36,891 nt of DNA. Origin: Duganella sp. (GTDB lineage: Bacteria; Pseudomonadota; Gammaproteobacteria; Burkholderiales; Burkholderiaceae_D). The notes beneath the pieces are model-generated. The model did not search any database. It was given only the letters and a program-made list of their open reading frames with translations, and was not told the DNA's origin. A program made the position numbers and the translations under genes. The number at the start of each line of letters is the position of its first letter. The stretch's first letter is position 1. Below are positions 17,119 to 26,706 of the stretch, piece by piece. Location of the stretch: the NCBI GenBank assembly GCA_026225475.1, contig JAMFSU010000074.1, forward strand, positions 1 through 36,891. The letters run 5' to 3'.

Positions 17119-17865
17119 ATGGAAACTAGAGGAAAAAATGTACCGCGACTGCGGGAAGTTGACGACATCGAGCGCGCTACGGCCAAGAAAGCACGCGAGT
17201 CATGGCATGTACTCACGATTATGGCAGAATTTATCGAGTCCACCGAGCGCTTGTCGGAACTGCGTCCGGCGGTATCGATCTTCGGTTCGGCCCGTACCAA
17301 ACCCGAAGATCCGCATTATGCCTTGTGCATCGACATCGCCCGTCGTCTGTCGGATGCTGGTTTCGCCGTCATTTCCGGCGGCGGCCCCGGCATCATGGAA
17401 GCGGCCAATAAAGGCGCCTTCGACGGCGCCTCGCCATCGGTTGGCCTGAACATCGAATTGCCGCACGAACAGCACGGCAATCCCTGGCAAGATATTTCGC
17501 TGTCCTTCCGTCATTTCTTTGCACGCAAGGTCGCCTTCGTCAAATATGCCGACGCCTATGTAGTACTGCCAGGCGGTTTCGGCACGCTCGACGAATTGAC
17601 CGAGGCACTGACCCTGATGCAAACCGGCAAGTCACGCCTAATGCCGGTGATCCTGGTCGGCAGCCAATTCTGGAGCGGCCTGATGCAATGGATCAGCAGC
17701 ACGCTGGTCGATGACGGCATGATTTCGGCAAAAGACCTCAATTTGCTGCAAGTTATTGATGATCCGGCTGAAATTGTGCCCGCCATCCAGAAATTCTATG
17801 ACGAGCGTAAGAAGCCGATTGGCAAGGATGCCGAGACCGAGCAACAGACCGGCATGTATCTATGA
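17119..17865 (+). CDS. LOG-family protein (TIGR00730-type nucleotide phosphoribohydrolase)
   Basis: A 248-residue Rossmann-like protein of the LOG/YgdH group. Characterised members hydrolyse cytokinin ribotides or other nucleoside 5'-monophosphates to base plus ribose 5-phosphate. Signatures are SGGGPGIMEAANKGAF at 86-101, RK at 136-137 and PGGFGTLDE at 151-159. The first 45 residues form the longer N-terminal helix region usual in betaproteobacterial members, which supports the ATG at 17119 over the later ATG at 17221. That ATG directly follows the polA start codon on the other strand (CATATG). An AAGG sits ten bases upstream, inside polA, and is a poor ribosome site. Whether it acts on cytokinins or on ordinary nucleotides is unknown. 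Confidence 0.9.
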   Translation: METRGKNVPRLREVDDIERATAKKARESWHVLTIMAEFIESTERLSELRPAVSIFGSARTKPEDPHYALCIDIARRLSDAGFAVISGGGPGIMEAANKGAFDGASPSVGLNIELPHEQHGNPWQDISLSFRHFFARKVAFVKYADAYVVLPGGFGTLDELTEALTLMQTGKSRLMPVILVGSQFWSGLMQWISSTLVDDGMISAKDLNLLQVIDDPAEIVPAIQKFYDERKKPIGKDAETEQQTGMYL

Positions 17866-17983
17866 AGCGGCGTAAGCTAGTGACAAGTACTCCGGGCGTC
17901 ACTGAGATGTCCGTTTCACTCAGGAAACCGGGGCGGTTTGTTACAATGAGAACATCTCGTTCAACTTCTATAGAAGAATCATC

Positions 17984-18388
17984 ATGAACCACACACAAGT
18001 CTGGTCAAAAGCCGCATTGTTGGCCATATTGGCCGCAGGCAGCCTGTCGCTGGCGCAGGCGCAACAAGCCGCGCCTGCAGGCGTGGCACCACCGCCGCCT
18101 GAACTGCAAACGCTGGACGAGGGCGAACCACCGGCAGTGACCATCAAGAAACCGGGTGACGGCGAAGCCAGCGGCAACAGCATCACCGAACGCCGCGATC
18201 ACGGCCAAACCAAGGAAATCAAGGTCAAGTCCGGCCCAAGCACCTATTATCTGAAACCCACGCAAGTCGGCAATTCCGTGCCTGGCGATGCCCAGAGCGG
18301 CCCACCGGCCAATGCGCAATGGGTCATCAAGGAATTTGACCTCGGCGGCAGCAAGAGCAGCACCAAAGATAACAATACCGATAAGTAA
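17984..18388 (+). CDS. DUF2782 family exported protein
   Basis: A 134-residue protein with a signal peptide (residues 1 to about 27, ending LAQAQ). It has a Pro/Glu-rich middle and a conserved core reading ITERRDHGQTKEIKVKSGPS, then TYYLKP and QWVIKEFDL. This is the DUF2782 pattern, of unknown function, and it is regularly found next to polA and thrB in betaproteobacteria. The tail is hydrophilic (Lys, Ser, Asn, Asp). A possible -10 element, TACAAT, lies at 17942-17947 without a good -35. It probably heads the thrB transcript, with a GC-rich hairpin between the two genes. Confidence 0.85.
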   Translation: MNHTQVWSKAALLAILAAGSLSLAQAQQAAPAGVAPPPPELQTLDEGEPPAVTIKKPGDGEASGNSITERRDHGQTKEIKVKSGPSTYYLKPTQVGNSVPGDAQSGPPANAQWVIKEFDLGGSKSSTKDNNTDK

Positions 18389-18394
18389 CTCCCC

Positions 18395-18428
18395 CAGCCC
18401 GGACAGCAGGAATGCGTCGTCCGGGCTG
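18395..18428 (+). terminator. GC-rich hairpin between the DUF2782 gene and thrB
   Basis: CAGCCCGGAC (18395-18404) and GTCCGGGCTG (18419-18428) form a perfect 10-bp stem with a 14-base loop, seven bases after the DUF2782 stop. The following bases (cccttagtctccttt) are pyrimidine-rich but not a clean T tract, so termination would be partial. It may set the ratio between the DUF2782 protein and ThrB. Confidence 0.55.
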
Positions 18429-18454
18429 CCCTTAGTCTCCTTTCATTTCCGCAC

Positions 18455-19411
18455 ATGGCAGTTTTTACTCCGGTCAGCCTTGATGAGCTTTCAGGCTGGA
18501 TCACTCAGTTTTCGCTCGGTAAAGCGCTGGCGATCAAGGGCATTGCGTCCGGCATCGAAAACAGCAACTTCTTCATCACAACCGAAAGTGGTGAGTACGT
18601 CCTGACCCTGTTCGAAAAACTGGATCTGGAACAACTGCCGTTTTATCTGGAACTGATGCGCCATCTGGCCCAGCGTGATGTACTGGTGCCTGCGCCGATT
18701 CCCAATCAGGCCGGCAGTATCATCAATGTGCTCAATGGCAAGCCCGCCTCCATCGTCACCAAACTGGAAGGCAAATCGCAGCCGCAACCGCAGCCGGCCC
18801 ATTGCGCCGAAGTCGGCAACATGCTGGCCAACATGCATCTGGCGGCGCAGGACTTCGACATGCGTCAGCCCAATCTGCGCGGCTTACGCTGGTGGCGTGA
18901 GACAGTGCCGGTGGTATTGCCCTACCTGAACGCCGAGACGCAGGAGTTGCTGCGTAATGAACTACAATTTCAGGAAGCGTTTGCCGCCTCGGCACTCTAC
19001 GCCTACCTGCCCAACGGTCCGGTCCATGCCGACCTGTTCCGCGACAATGCCATGTTTGTCGGCGAACGCCTGACCGGTTTCTTCGATTTTTATTTTGCTG
19101 GCTGCGATACCTGGCTGTTCGACCTGGCCGTAACCGTCAACGACTGGTGCATCGACCTGGCCACAGGTGCACTGGACTTGCCGCGGGTACAGGCGATGCT
19201 CAATGCCTACCACGCCGTACGGCCCTTTACCGGTGCCGAACGGCAAGCCTGGAATGCTTGCTTGCGCGCTGCCGCCTTGCGCTTCTGGGTATCGCGTCTG
19301 TATGATTTTTACTTGCCGCGCAGCGCCGAAATGCTGACGCCGCATGATCCCACCCATTTTGAACGTATCCTGCGATTGCGCATCAATAGCGTCACTCCAC
19401 CACTGAATTGA
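18455..19411 (+). CDS. thrB: Homoserine kinase, APH-fold type
   Basis: A 318-residue homoserine kinase of the aminoglycoside-phosphotransferase fold (ThrB type II), found in proteobacteria such as Pseudomonas instead of the GHMP-type enzyme. It phosphorylates homoserine for threonine synthesis. The catalytic loop H191-A-D193-LFRD-N198 and the metal Asp in GFFDFYFAG (D211) are intact. The N-lobe has the [13 protein letters not shown] and EYVLTLFE segments. Length is normal. Three bases separate its stop from the ATG of the next membrane-protein gene, so they are cotranscribed. Confidence 0.93.
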   Translation: MAVFTPVSLDELSGWITQFSLGKALAIKGIASGIENSNFFITTESGEYVLTLFEKLDLEQLPFYLELMRHLAQRDVLVPAPIPNQAGSIINVLNGKPASIVTKLEGKSQPQPQPAHCAEVGNMLANMHLAAQDFDMRQPNLRGLRWWRETVPVVLPYLNAETQELLRNELQFQEAFAASALYAYLPNGPVHADLFRDNAMFVGERLTGFFDFYFAGCDTWLFDLAVTVNDWCIDLATGALDLPRVQAMLNAYHAVRPFTGAERQAWNACLRAAALRFWVSRLYDFYLPRSAEMLTPHDPTHFERILRLRINSVTPPLN

Positions 19412-19413
19412 TT

Positions 19414-20211
19414 ATGGAAAAATTGCCCGCAAAAAACGGCTGGACCTGGCTCAAGGAAGGCGTTGCACTATTTCGCAAGCAACCCGCAGAAGTCTCAACG
19501 CTGTTTCTGAGCTATATGTTCCTGATGCTGGCGCTGGGCATGATACCGGTGCTCGGGCAGATTTTGTCGCTAATACTGGTGCCCGTGTTTGCCATGGCCT
19601 TCATGCAAGCCTGCGTGCAGATCGAGCAAGGCAAGCGCGTCTATCCCAACCTGCTGCTGGTCGGTTTCCGCTCGCCGGCGCTACGGCGCCTGCTGGCGCT
19701 GGGTGTGTTGTATGCGCTTGCGGCCTTCGTCGCGATCATCATCTCCAGTGTGGTCGATGGCGGTACCTTCTTCAAGGCCATGGCCGGCGCCAACCTCGAT
19801 GCGGAAGCCATCGTCGGCAGCAACATCCGCCTGGCCATGATCGTCGCCGTGCTGGTCTATTTGCCGGCAGCGATGGCATTCTGGTTCGCCGCACCATTGA
19901 TCATGTGGCAACAAATGCCGCTAGGTAAAGCCTTGTTCTATAGCTTCTATGCGGTGCGCCGCAATGGCCGCGCCTTCCTCGTCTATGGCCTGAGCTGGTT
20001 GCTGCTGAGCATTGTCTTGCCAGCGCTGGTGAGCACCATCGTGGCTCTGATGATCGACAACATCAACATCATCATGTTTATTTTGCTGCCATTGTTGATA
20101 ATATTGACCGTGGTCATGTATTGCTCTTTTTATCCGACATACACTGCAGTTTTTGGCAGACCATCACCCAGCGAGCTGGATGCTTCGCCCCCCCAGGGCC
20201 AGGCAAAGTAA
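19414..20211 (+). CDS. BPSS1780-type multi-pass membrane protein
   Basis: A 265-residue inner-membrane protein with about five or six hydrophobic segments (near residues 29-60, 90-115, 140-165, 185-215 and 218-245). It resembles the family named after Burkholderia BPSS1780, of unknown function, commonly found beside thrB. The ATG at 19414 follows the thrB stop by two bases. An in-frame TTG two codons earlier overlaps that stop and is less likely. The tail after residue 250 is hydrophilic. No catalytic motif is visible. Confidence 0.85.
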   Translation: MEKLPAKNGWTWLKEGVALFRKQPAEVSTLFLSYMFLMLALGMIPVLGQILSLILVPVFAMAFMQACVQIEQGKRVYPNLLLVGFRSPALRRLLALGVLYALAAFVAIIISSVVDGGTFFKAMAGANLDAEAIVGSNIRLAMIVAVLVYLPAAMAFWFAAPLIMWQQMPLGKALFYSFYAVRRNGRAFLVYGLSWLLLSIVLPALVSTIVALMIDNINIIMFILLPLLIILTVVMYCSFYPTYTAVFGRPSPSELDASPPQGQAK

Positions 20212-20300
20212 AATTGCCGCAAAGCAATTTCTGATGTGTCATGCCAATCGTCGCTCCTACAGGCGGCGCAATTATTGTGTTCATGTCACGAGGGAAAAAG

Positions 20301-21863
20301 ATGCGGATGAATCTGCCGGTAACAAACGTCGAATATGAATTACAAGACGGCAAATCGATCGTTTCAAAAACGGATCTGAAGGGCAACATCACTTACGTCA
20401 ACCCCTACTTCATCGAAGTCAGCGGATTTGCCGAAGAAGACCTGATGGGCGCGCCGCAAAACATCGTGCGCCATCCCGACATGCCGGCTCAGGCTTTTGC
20501 CGACATGTGGAAGACCGTCAAGAAAGGCATCCCCTGGACCGGCCTGGTCAAGAATCGCCGCAAGAGTGGCGATCACTACTGGGTGCGTGCCAACATTACG
20601 CCAGTGCGTGAAAAAGGCCAGATCATCGGTTACATGTCGGTGCGGACCAAACCGGTACGCGCAGACGTGGCTGCTGCCGAAAAGCTCTACGCCGACATTC
20701 GCAAGGACAAAGCCAAAGGCATTGCCATCGAACAAGGCAACGTGGTCAGGACCGGTGTGGCCGGTTGGATCGGCAAACTCGGCAAGATCCAGCTCAAGAC
20801 CCGCATTAATCTGTCGATGATCACGCTGCTGCTGTTGCAACTGCTGGCTGGCAGCGCGAGCTTCTTTGCCGATCACAGCAAACTCAATACCGGCATCTGC
20901 ATCGTCGCCATGGGCGTGACACTGTATATCTGGTATGCATTGCACTCGGCGCTGGTGCGCCCGATCAGTGCGGCACTGGAGGCCACCTATGCCATTACCG
21001 GTGGCGACCTGTCCACCACCGTCAGCTCCGACCGCCACGATGAAATCGGCCGCCTGTTGCGTGCGCTGCGCCAGATGAACATCAATTTGACGGCCATCAT
21101 CGGCGATGTGCGCTCCAACGTCGAATCGATCAATGGCGCCACACGCGAAATCGCCACCGGCAACATGGACTTGTCACGCCGCACCGAATCACAGGCCGCC
21201 AATCTGGAAGAGACTGCCTCCAGCATGCAGCAACTGGCCGGCACCGTGCGCCAGAATGCAGACAGCGCCTTGCAAGCCAACCAGTTGGCGGCCTCGGCAT
21301 CGCTGATCGCCGTCAAGGGCGGCGACGTGGTGGCCAAGACCGGCATCACCATGAGCGAAATCAGCGCCTCGTCGAAGAAAATCGTCGACATCATCAGCCT
21401 AATCGACAGCATCGCTTTCCAGACCAACATCCTGGCCCTGAATGCCGCGGTCGAAGCGGCGCGAGCCGGTGAACAGGGTCGTGGCTTTGCGGTGGTGGCA
21501 TCGGAAGTACGCAGCCTGGCGCAACGTTCAGCGGGCGCCGCCAAGGAAATCAAGACACTGATCGAAGACTCGGTCGAGAAGGTCGACATCGGCAACCGTC
21601 TGGTCGACGATGCCCGCAATACCATGACCGAGATCGTCGATTCGGTCAAACGCGTCACCGGCATCATGAACGAAATCACCGTCGCCACGCAGCAACAAAG
21701 TACCGGCATTACCCAAGTCCATCAAGCCGTGACCGACATGGACCAGGCCACCCAGCAAAATGCGGCCCTGGTCGAAGAAGCTGCAGCTGCTGCCTGCAGC
21801 CTGGAAGACCAGACTGGCCGTTTGCTGCAAGCGATTGCCGTATTCAAGTTCCAGCACAAATAA
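20301..21863 (+). CDS. aer: Aer-like PAS-domain chemoreceptor
   Basis: A 520-residue energy/redox taxis receptor. The N-terminal PAS domain (about 15-110) has the Aer pattern, including TDLKGNITYVNPYFIEVSGF, NIVRHPDMP, FADMW, and NRRKSGDHYWVRANITPV; in Aer this domain binds FAD. Two hydrophobic segments near 175-230 make a short membrane hairpin with no periplasmic sensor. HAMP and the signalling domain follow (FQTNILALNAAVEAARAG). It ends in AVFKFQHK, with no CheR/CheB tether. The frame is open further upstream, but the ATG at 20301 has GAGGG at seven bases. A strong terminator follows at 21884-21918. Confidence 0.92.
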   Translation: MRMNLPVTNVEYELQDGKSIVSKTDLKGNITYVNPYFIEVSGFAEEDLMGAPQNIVRHPDMPAQAFADMWKTVKKGIPWTGLVKNRRKSGDHYWVRANITPVREKGQIIGYMSVRTKPVRADVAAAEKLYADIRKDKAKGIAIEQGNVVRTGVAGWIGKLGKIQLKTRINLSMITLLLLQLLAGSASFFADHSKLNTGICIVAMGVTLYIWYALHSALVRPISAALEATYAITGGDLSTTVSSDRHDEIGRLLRALRQMNINLTAIIGDVRSNVESINGATREIATGNMDLSRRTESQAANLEETASSMQQLAGTVRQNADSALQANQLAASASLIAVKGGDVVAKTGITMSEISASSKKIVDIISLIDSIAFQTNILALNAAVEAARAGEQGRGFAVVASEVRSLAQRSAGAAKEIKTLIEDSVEKVDIGNRLVDDARNTMTEIVDSVKRVTGIMNEITVATQQQSTGITQVHQAVTDMDQATQQNAALVEEAAAAACSLEDQTGRLLQAIAVFKFQHK

Positions 21864-21883
21864 GCGCCCTGGACGGCAACGTC

Positions 21884-21918
21884 AAAAGGCAGCCAGCGCA
21901 AGCTTGGCTGCCTTTTTT
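21884..21918. terminator. Bidirectional terminator between the aer-like gene and xylB
   Basis: AAAAGGCAGCCA (21884-21895) and TGGCTGCCTTTT (21905-21916) make a 12-bp stem with a 9-base loop and T tracts on both strands. It serves the plus-strand chemoreceptor and the minus-strand polyol operon. The xylB stop codon (21917-21919) lies at the very edge of the stem, so the hairpin invades the last xylB codons. Confidence 0.92.
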
Positions 21919-23386
21919 ATTGCCGCTCGGCCAGTGGTGGCATGGGTCGGTAGATATCACGGTAACGCTGCAGGCGTGGCTGCAATGCTGCGTGACGCTG
22001 CGGCTGCGGATCGAACTGATCTTGCTGCGGCGGCTTGCGGCAGACTTCCGCCTCAACGCCGCCCACCGCCAACCAAGCCAGCCGCGCTGCACCCAGCGCA
22101 CCGCCGGCTTCGCTGCCGACATGCGTGACGATGCGCACGTTGAGTGCATCGCTGAGCAACTGCGCCCAGTATGTGCTGCGTGCACCGCCACCGACCAGCG
22201 ACAATTGCCGCACATCGGTGCCGGCCGCGCGCAAGGCATCGAGGCCGTCGACCATGCCGAAACAGACGCCTTCGAGCACCGCATAAGCCAACGCCGCACG
22301 CTGATGCTCGGGCGACAGGCCGTGAAACATGCCTTGTGCATACGGGTCATTGTGGGGCGTACGTTCACCCGACAGATACGGCAGGAACAACGGCGCATTG
22401 GCCAGCTCATCGACGCTCAGCACCGCCACTTCCTGCAACAGGCTGGCTTCATCAACGCTGCACAAACGGCAAAACCAGCGCAGGCAACTGGCGGCTGACA
22501 ACATTACACTCATCTGATGCCAGCGCTGCGGCAAGGTGTGGCAAAACGCGTGGATCGCGCGCGCCGGATTGGGCCGGAAGCAGTCATTGACCACAAACAG
22601 CACGCCCGAGGTCCCCAATGACAAAAAGCCATCGCCCGGATTGATCGCACCGATGCCGACTGCGCTAGCCGCGCCATCGCCAGCGCCACCGGCCACCACT
22701 ACGTCGGGTGACAAACCCCAGGCCTTTGCCACTGCAGGCAACAAGTAACCAGAAGCCCGACTGCCATCGACCAGCGTCGGCATCTGCGAGCGCTGCATGC
22801 CACTGGCAGCCAGCAGGGTATCGGACCAATCGCGCCGCGCCACATCCAGCCACAAGGTACCGGCAGCATCGGAAGGATCAGAGATCTTCAGGCCTGTCAT
22901 TTGCAGCCGCAACCAATCCTTGGGCAACAATACCGTCGCTACCTGAGCAAACAGCTGCGGCTCATGGCGCGCCACCCACAACAGCTTGGGCGCAGTGAAT
23001 CCGGGCATGGCAAGATTGCCAGCAATCTGCTGCAGATCCGGGGCGCGTCGACTCAATTCGGCACATTCCTCGGTACTGCGTGAATCGCTCCACAGGATCG
23101 CCGGACGCAAGACCTGATCTTGCGCATCGAGCAATACCGCACCATGCATCTGGCCCGACAGGCCGATCGCACGAATCGTTGCAAACTGCGCCGCACCAAG
23201 CTGCTCACGCAACTTGGCGATAGTGTCACTGGTGGCTTGCCACCAATGTTGCGGCGCTTGTTCCGACCAGCGCGGATGCAGGCGCGACACCGTCAGCGCA
23301 GTACCGGCGAGAGCCAATAGCTGGCCCTCGCCGTCGATGACGACGGCCTTGATCTCCGACGTACCTAGGTCGATCCCGAGATACAT
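21917..23386 (-). CDS. xylB: Xylulokinase
   Basis: A 489-residue FGGY-family kinase that converts D-xylulose to xylulose 5-phosphate. Family marks are GIDLGTSEIKAVV at the N-terminus, GLSGQMHGAVLL, LWSDSRS, GGAGDGAASAVG, LSLGTSGVLF and LVGGGARS. The SGQMHG motif and length fit xylulokinase rather than glycerol kinase or gluconokinase. The Shine-Dalgarno AAGGAG overlaps the stop of the polyol dehydrogenase eight bases upstream, so the two are coupled. In this operon it takes xylulose made from D-arabinitol (or xylitol). It is the last gene, followed by a strong terminator. Confidence 0.93.
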   Translation of the reverse strand: MYLGIDLGTSEIKAVVIDGEGQLLALAGTALTVSRLHPRWSEQAPQHWWQATSDTIAKLREQLGAAQFATIRAIGLSGQMHGAVLLDAQDQVLRPAILWSDSRSTEECAELSRRAPDLQQIAGNLAMPGFTAPKLLWVARHEPQLFAQVATVLLPKDWLRLQMTGLKISDPSDAAGTLWLDVARRDWSDTLLAASGMQRSQMPTLVDGSRASGYLLPAVAKAWGLSPDVVVAGGAGDGAASAVGIGAINPGDGFLSLGTSGVLFVVNDCFRPNPARAIHAFCHTLPQRWHQMSVMLSAASCLRWFCRLCSVDEASLLQEVAVLSVDELANAPLFLPYLSGERTPHNDPYAQGMFHGLSPEHQRAALAYAVLEGVCFGMVDGLDALRAAGTDVRQLSLVGGGARSTYWAQLLSDALNVRIVTHVGSEAGGALGAARLAWLAVGGVEAEVCRKPPQQDQFDPQPQRHAALQPRLQRYRDIYRPMPPLAERQ

Positions 23387-23394
23387 GGCACTCC

Positions 23395-24816
23395 TTAGTT
23401 GTTCTTGGCTTTGGCTGGCATTGTAGTCGAAGCCGCCAGCCAGGCCTCGACATGCGCCACTGCCGCGCGCAGCAACAATTCCAGGGTCTCGCTACCGGCT
23501 AGCTCGCCCCACAACAAGGTATCGGCGCAATAAATACCCAAAGGATCGGGCGCATTGAGCATCCTGCGCACGGCGGCGGCGTCAAATACACCATCCTGAT
23601 AGTGATAGGGCAATTGTCCGGCATTCCAGCGCTGCAAGAACACAAAGAACAGCGCCGCCAACATCGCCGTCGCATGCGGCGCATGACCGCGCGCGATGCA
23701 GTCGCTGATGGTCGGACGGATAAAGCCTGGAATTTTTGAATAACCATCCGCCGCCACGCGCTGGTTGGTATCCTCGATGGCCGGGTTACCGAAGCGCGCC
23801 AGGGTAGTGTCGCGATAGGCTTCCAGCTTCAACGGACTCGGCGTGAGGCACGCAATCACATCCTTGGTCACGTAGTTATCGGCCATGCGCAGGATGTCCG
23901 CATTGTGCATGCCTTCATGGATGTAATTGAGTCCGATCAGCGTGCCCGCCCAGGCGACACAACTATGGCTGGCATTGAGGATACGGATTTTGGCTTCTTC
24001 ATATGGCAGCACCGATTGCACCATCTCGACGCCGACTTTTTCCAATGCTGGCCGGCCCGCAATGAAATCATCTTCGATCACCCATTGAATGAAAGACTCT
24101 GCCATCAAGGCACAAGGGTCATCTTCGCCAGTGGCTTCGTGTACACGACGGCGCACAGCCTCGGTTGGCCGCGGCGTGATGCGATCGACCATGGAATTGG
24201 GGCTGCTGACATGCGTGCCGATCCAGTCGAGCAAGACTTCTTCACCACGCAAACGCAGGAATTGTTGCAGGCCGCCGTAGAAGCGTTCGCCGTTGTGACG
24301 CAGATTGTCGCAATTGAGCAAGGTCACCGCGCCGCCATCCTGCTCCATGCGGGTACGCAGGATCGCCGCTGCGGTACCGTAAATGGTACGGCGCGCGCCC
24401 TTGATATCGGCCGCCAGATCAGCATTATTGACATCAAGTTGATGCGCATGGTCGAGGTAATAACCGCCCTCGGTCACCGTAAACGAAATCACGCGCGTGC
24501 GCGGATCGGCAGCCACTTCAATCAATGCCTGCAGTTGCGCATCCCAGGGCACGATCTGGCGAATCGCAGCAATTTTTTCATAGGAGCGCTGGCCTTGCGG
24601 TGTCACCGTCTCCAAGGTGTAGCGACCGTCATTGGCCTGCAAGGCTTGCAATAACGGGGTCATGTCGTCGCGGATATTGCCCAGCGCCAGTTGCCAGCGC
24701 AAGTCCTGTGCATCGCCCATGGCACGCAGCCGGTGCAGATAGACAGCCTGATGTGCGCGATGAAACGAACCGGCGCCAATATGCAGCCAGATCAAAGCGT
24801 TGTTGGAATCGGCCAT
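23395..24816 (-). CDS. Polyol dehydrogenase, mannitol 2-dehydrogenase / D-arabinitol 4-dehydrogenase family
   Basis: A 473-residue long-chain mannitol dehydrogenase family enzyme. It oxidises D-mannitol to fructose and, in many members, D-arabinitol to D-xylulose with NAD. Visible marks are the nucleotide-binding [11 protein letters not shown] (12-22), NCDN (168-171) and the catalytic K276-x4-N281-x2-H284 (KIRILNASH). The long upstream extension of the frame is not needed. The ATG at 24814-24816 gives the expected N-terminus and has GAGGA upstream. Flanking xylulokinase and a fructokinase at the other end of the locus imply that both ketose products are used. I cannot separate mannitol from arabinitol preference by eye. 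Confidence 0.92.
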   Translation of the reverse strand: MADSNNALIWLHIGAGSFHRAHQAVYLHRLRAMGDAQDLRWQLALGNIRDDMTPLLQALQANDGRYTLETVTPQGQRSYEKIAAIRQIVPWDAQLQALIEVAADPRTRVISFTVTEGGYYLDHAHQLDVNNADLAADIKGARRTIYGTAAAILRTRMEQDGGAVTLLNCDNLRHNGERFYGGLQQFLRLRGEEVLLDWIGTHVSSPNSMVDRITPRPTEAVRRRVHEATGEDDPCALMAESFIQWVIEDDFIAGRPALEKVGVEMVQSVLPYEEAKIRILNASHSCVAWAGTLIGLNYIHEGMHNADILRMADNYVTKDVIACLTPSPLKLEAYRDTTLARFGNPAIEDTNQRVAADGYSKIPGFIRPTISDCIARGHAPHATAMLAALFFVFLQRWNAGQLPYHYQDGVFDAAAVRRMLNAPDPLGIYCADTLLWGELAGSETLELLLRAAVAHVEAWLAASTTMPAKAKNN

Positions 24817-24838
24817 TGTCGTCTCTTCCTCTTCAAAA

Positions 24839-25942
24839 TTAATGCAAAGCCAGACGCGGCACGGCACTGCCGTCGGCACGGAACAGATGGCAGCGATGGG
24901 CGTCTGTCGTGACACCGATCACACTGCCAGACGCCAGTTGCACACTATCGGATACGCGCAATATCAGCGCATCGCTGGAAGCGGCACTGGCGGCGTACAG
25001 ATAGGAGAAATCACCGAGCAGTTCGAGCGCGGTAAAACGTGCCTGCAAAATCGCTTGCTCAACCGAGGCAGCAATGGCCAGATGCTCGGGTCGCACGCCC
25101 AGCGTCACCTGGTCACCAATCTTGAGCGAGCCAACCTCGACCGCCGCCAATTGCTGACCACCACCGGCAAACGCGACCGTGGCACCAGCTTCGCTGAGCG
25201 CGACGATACTGCCCTCGATGAAATTCATCTTGGGCGAACCGATGAAGCCCGCCACAAAACGATTGGCCGGATGGTGATACAGCTGTTGCGGCGAACCAAC
25301 CTGTTCAATGCGGCCTGCCGAAAGCACCACAATCTTGTCGGCCAACGTCATGGCTTCGATCTGGTCATGCGTGACGTAAATCATGGTGGTCTTGAGTTCG
25401 TCGTGCAGCTTGGAAAACTCCAGCCGCATCTTGACGCGCAAGGCGGCATCGAGATTGGACAAGGGCTCATCGAACAAAAATACGCTGGGCTGGCGCGTAA
25501 TCGCACGACCAATCGCCACGCGCTGGCGCTGGCCGCCCGACAAGGCACGCGGTTTGCGGTCGAGCAAGTGATCAATATGCAAAATCTTGGCCGCATGCTG
25601 CACGGCGCTGTCGATTTCCGACTTGGACTTGCCGGCGATTTTGAGGCCGAATGCCATATTGTCATACAGCGTCATGTGCGGATACAGTGCGTAAGACTGA
25701 AACACCATGGCAATGCCGCGCTTGGAAGCAGGCACATCGTTCATGCGGCGCGTGCCGATATTGAGATCGCCAGTACTGATCTCTTCCAAACCGGCAATCA
25801 TGCGCAACAGCGTTGATTTTCCACAGCCTGAAGGACCGACGAAGACGACAAACTCGCCATCGTCGATATCGAGGTTGATATCGCGCATGACTTCGGTGTC
25901 GTCATAGCGCTTGGCGAGGTTTCTGATAGTCACGGCTGCCAT
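24839..25942 (-). CDS. Polyol ABC transporter ATP-binding protein (MalK type)
   Basis: A 367-residue ATPase of the MalK/UgpC group. Walker A is GPSGCGKS (36-43), the signature LSGGQRQR (134-141) and Walker [15 protein letters not shown]-terminal regulatory (TOBE) region follows from about residue 235. The ATG has GGAGAGCAAC upstream. It couples to the two permeases at 26707-28487, separated from them by the HAD phosphatase gene. It corresponds to the ATPase of the mtl/smo polyol importers described in Pseudomonas fluorescens and Rhodobacter. It can be expected to accept several hexitols and pentitols. Confidence 0.93.
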   Translation of the reverse strand: MAAVTIRNLAKRYDDTEVMRDINLDIDDGEFVVFVGPSGCGKSTLLRMIAGLEEISTGDLNIGTRRMNDVPASKRGIAMVFQSYALYPHMTLYDNMAFGLKIAGKSKSEIDSAVQHAAKILHIDHLLDRKPRALSGGQRQRVAIGRAITRQPSVFLFDEPLSNLDAALRVKMRLEFSKLHDELKTTMIYVTHDQIEAMTLADKIVVLSAGRIEQVGSPQQLYHHPANRFVAGFIGSPKMNFIEGSIVALSEAGATVAFAGGGQQLAAVEVGSLKIGDQVTLGVRPEHLAIAASVEQAILQARFTALELLGDFSYLYAASAASSDALILRVSDSVQLASGSVIGVTTDAHRCHLFRADGSAVPRLALH

Positions 25943-25996
25943 GTTGCTCTCCTGATTTCAATCTAAAAGATAATGCGGTTTTTGCTTGTGAACTGA

Positions 25997-26695
25997 TTAA
26001 CCGACGTTGCCTGCCAACACGGCGGCGATCAGACCCGGAAACGCCGTCATGTCGTCAAACACGATTTCGGCACCAGCTTCGTACAATTTGCGCTGCATCC
26101 CCGGCTTGTCATGCGCGACGCCGGTAAAACCCAACACCCGCATGCCAGCGGCCACCGCCGCATGTACGCCGGTGACACTGTCGTCAATGGCGATGCAATG
26201 CTGCGGCGCGACGCCAAGCCCGGCAGCGGCTGCCAGATACACATGCGGCGCCGGCTTGGGCCGCCCGACATCGTCGGCGCTATGGATATGCCCATCGAAC
26301 AACGGCAACAAGCCACACCGGCGCAAGCCCTGCTCGATACGCGCATGACCACTATTGCTGGCGACTGCCTTGGGCAAACTGATCTGCGCCAAAGCGTCGG
26401 CAATACCCGGCACCGCTTGTACTTCGGCACTACACGCCCGACCGACTGCTTCATTGATTGCCGCATAATGTTGCGCCTGCAACCCGAGACCGAATTCAAT
26501 GTCGAGTTCATCGAGCAGCAATTCGGTAAACATGCCCAAGCGCGCCGCAATTGCCTGATGCAATGCGGCGGCTTGTGCGCTGTGTTTCAGCAAGGGCAGC
26601 AACTGTTGATGCAAGACCCGCAGTGCAATGCTTTCGCTATCGAGCAAGACACCATCGCAATCGCACACCAAATGGGTGATGCTGGTTTGAGTCAT
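25997..26695 (-). CDS. HAD-superfamily sugar-phosphate phosphatase or mutase
   Basis: A 232-residue HAD hydrolase of the beta-phosphoglucomutase/YniC-like subgroup. The nucleophile motif is D12-C-D14-GVLLDSE. Motif II is in the KAVASNSGHARI region, and the motif III/IV region is GRPKPAPHVY followed by AIDDSVTGVHAA. A helical cap lies between residues 18 and 90. The ATG at 26693-26695 has AAAGGA upstream. It sits inside the polyol operon between permease and ATPase genes. This suggests it removes phosphate from a non-metabolisable or toxic polyol or sugar phosphate, but the substrate is not shown by the sequence. Confidence 0.87.
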   Translation of the reverse strand: MTQTSITHLVCDCDGVLLDSESIALRVLHQQLLPLLKHSAQAAALHQAIAARLGMFTELLLDELDIEFGLGLQAQHYAAINEAVGRACSAEVQAVPGIADALAQISLPKAVASNSGHARIEQGLRRCGLLPLFDGHIHSADDVGRPKPAPHVYLAAAAGLGVAPQHCIAIDDSVTGVHAAVAAGMRVLGFTGVAHDKPGMQRKLYEAGAEIVFDDMTAFPGLIAAVLAGNVG

Positions 26696-26706
26696 GGTTC
26701 CTTTCT

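Noticed and set aside
17881..17983. Full sigma-70 promoter for the DUF2782 gene
   Set aside because: Only a TACAAT -10 at 17942 is convincing. No -35 lies at proper spacing, so I mention it within the gene entry and do not list it as a feature.
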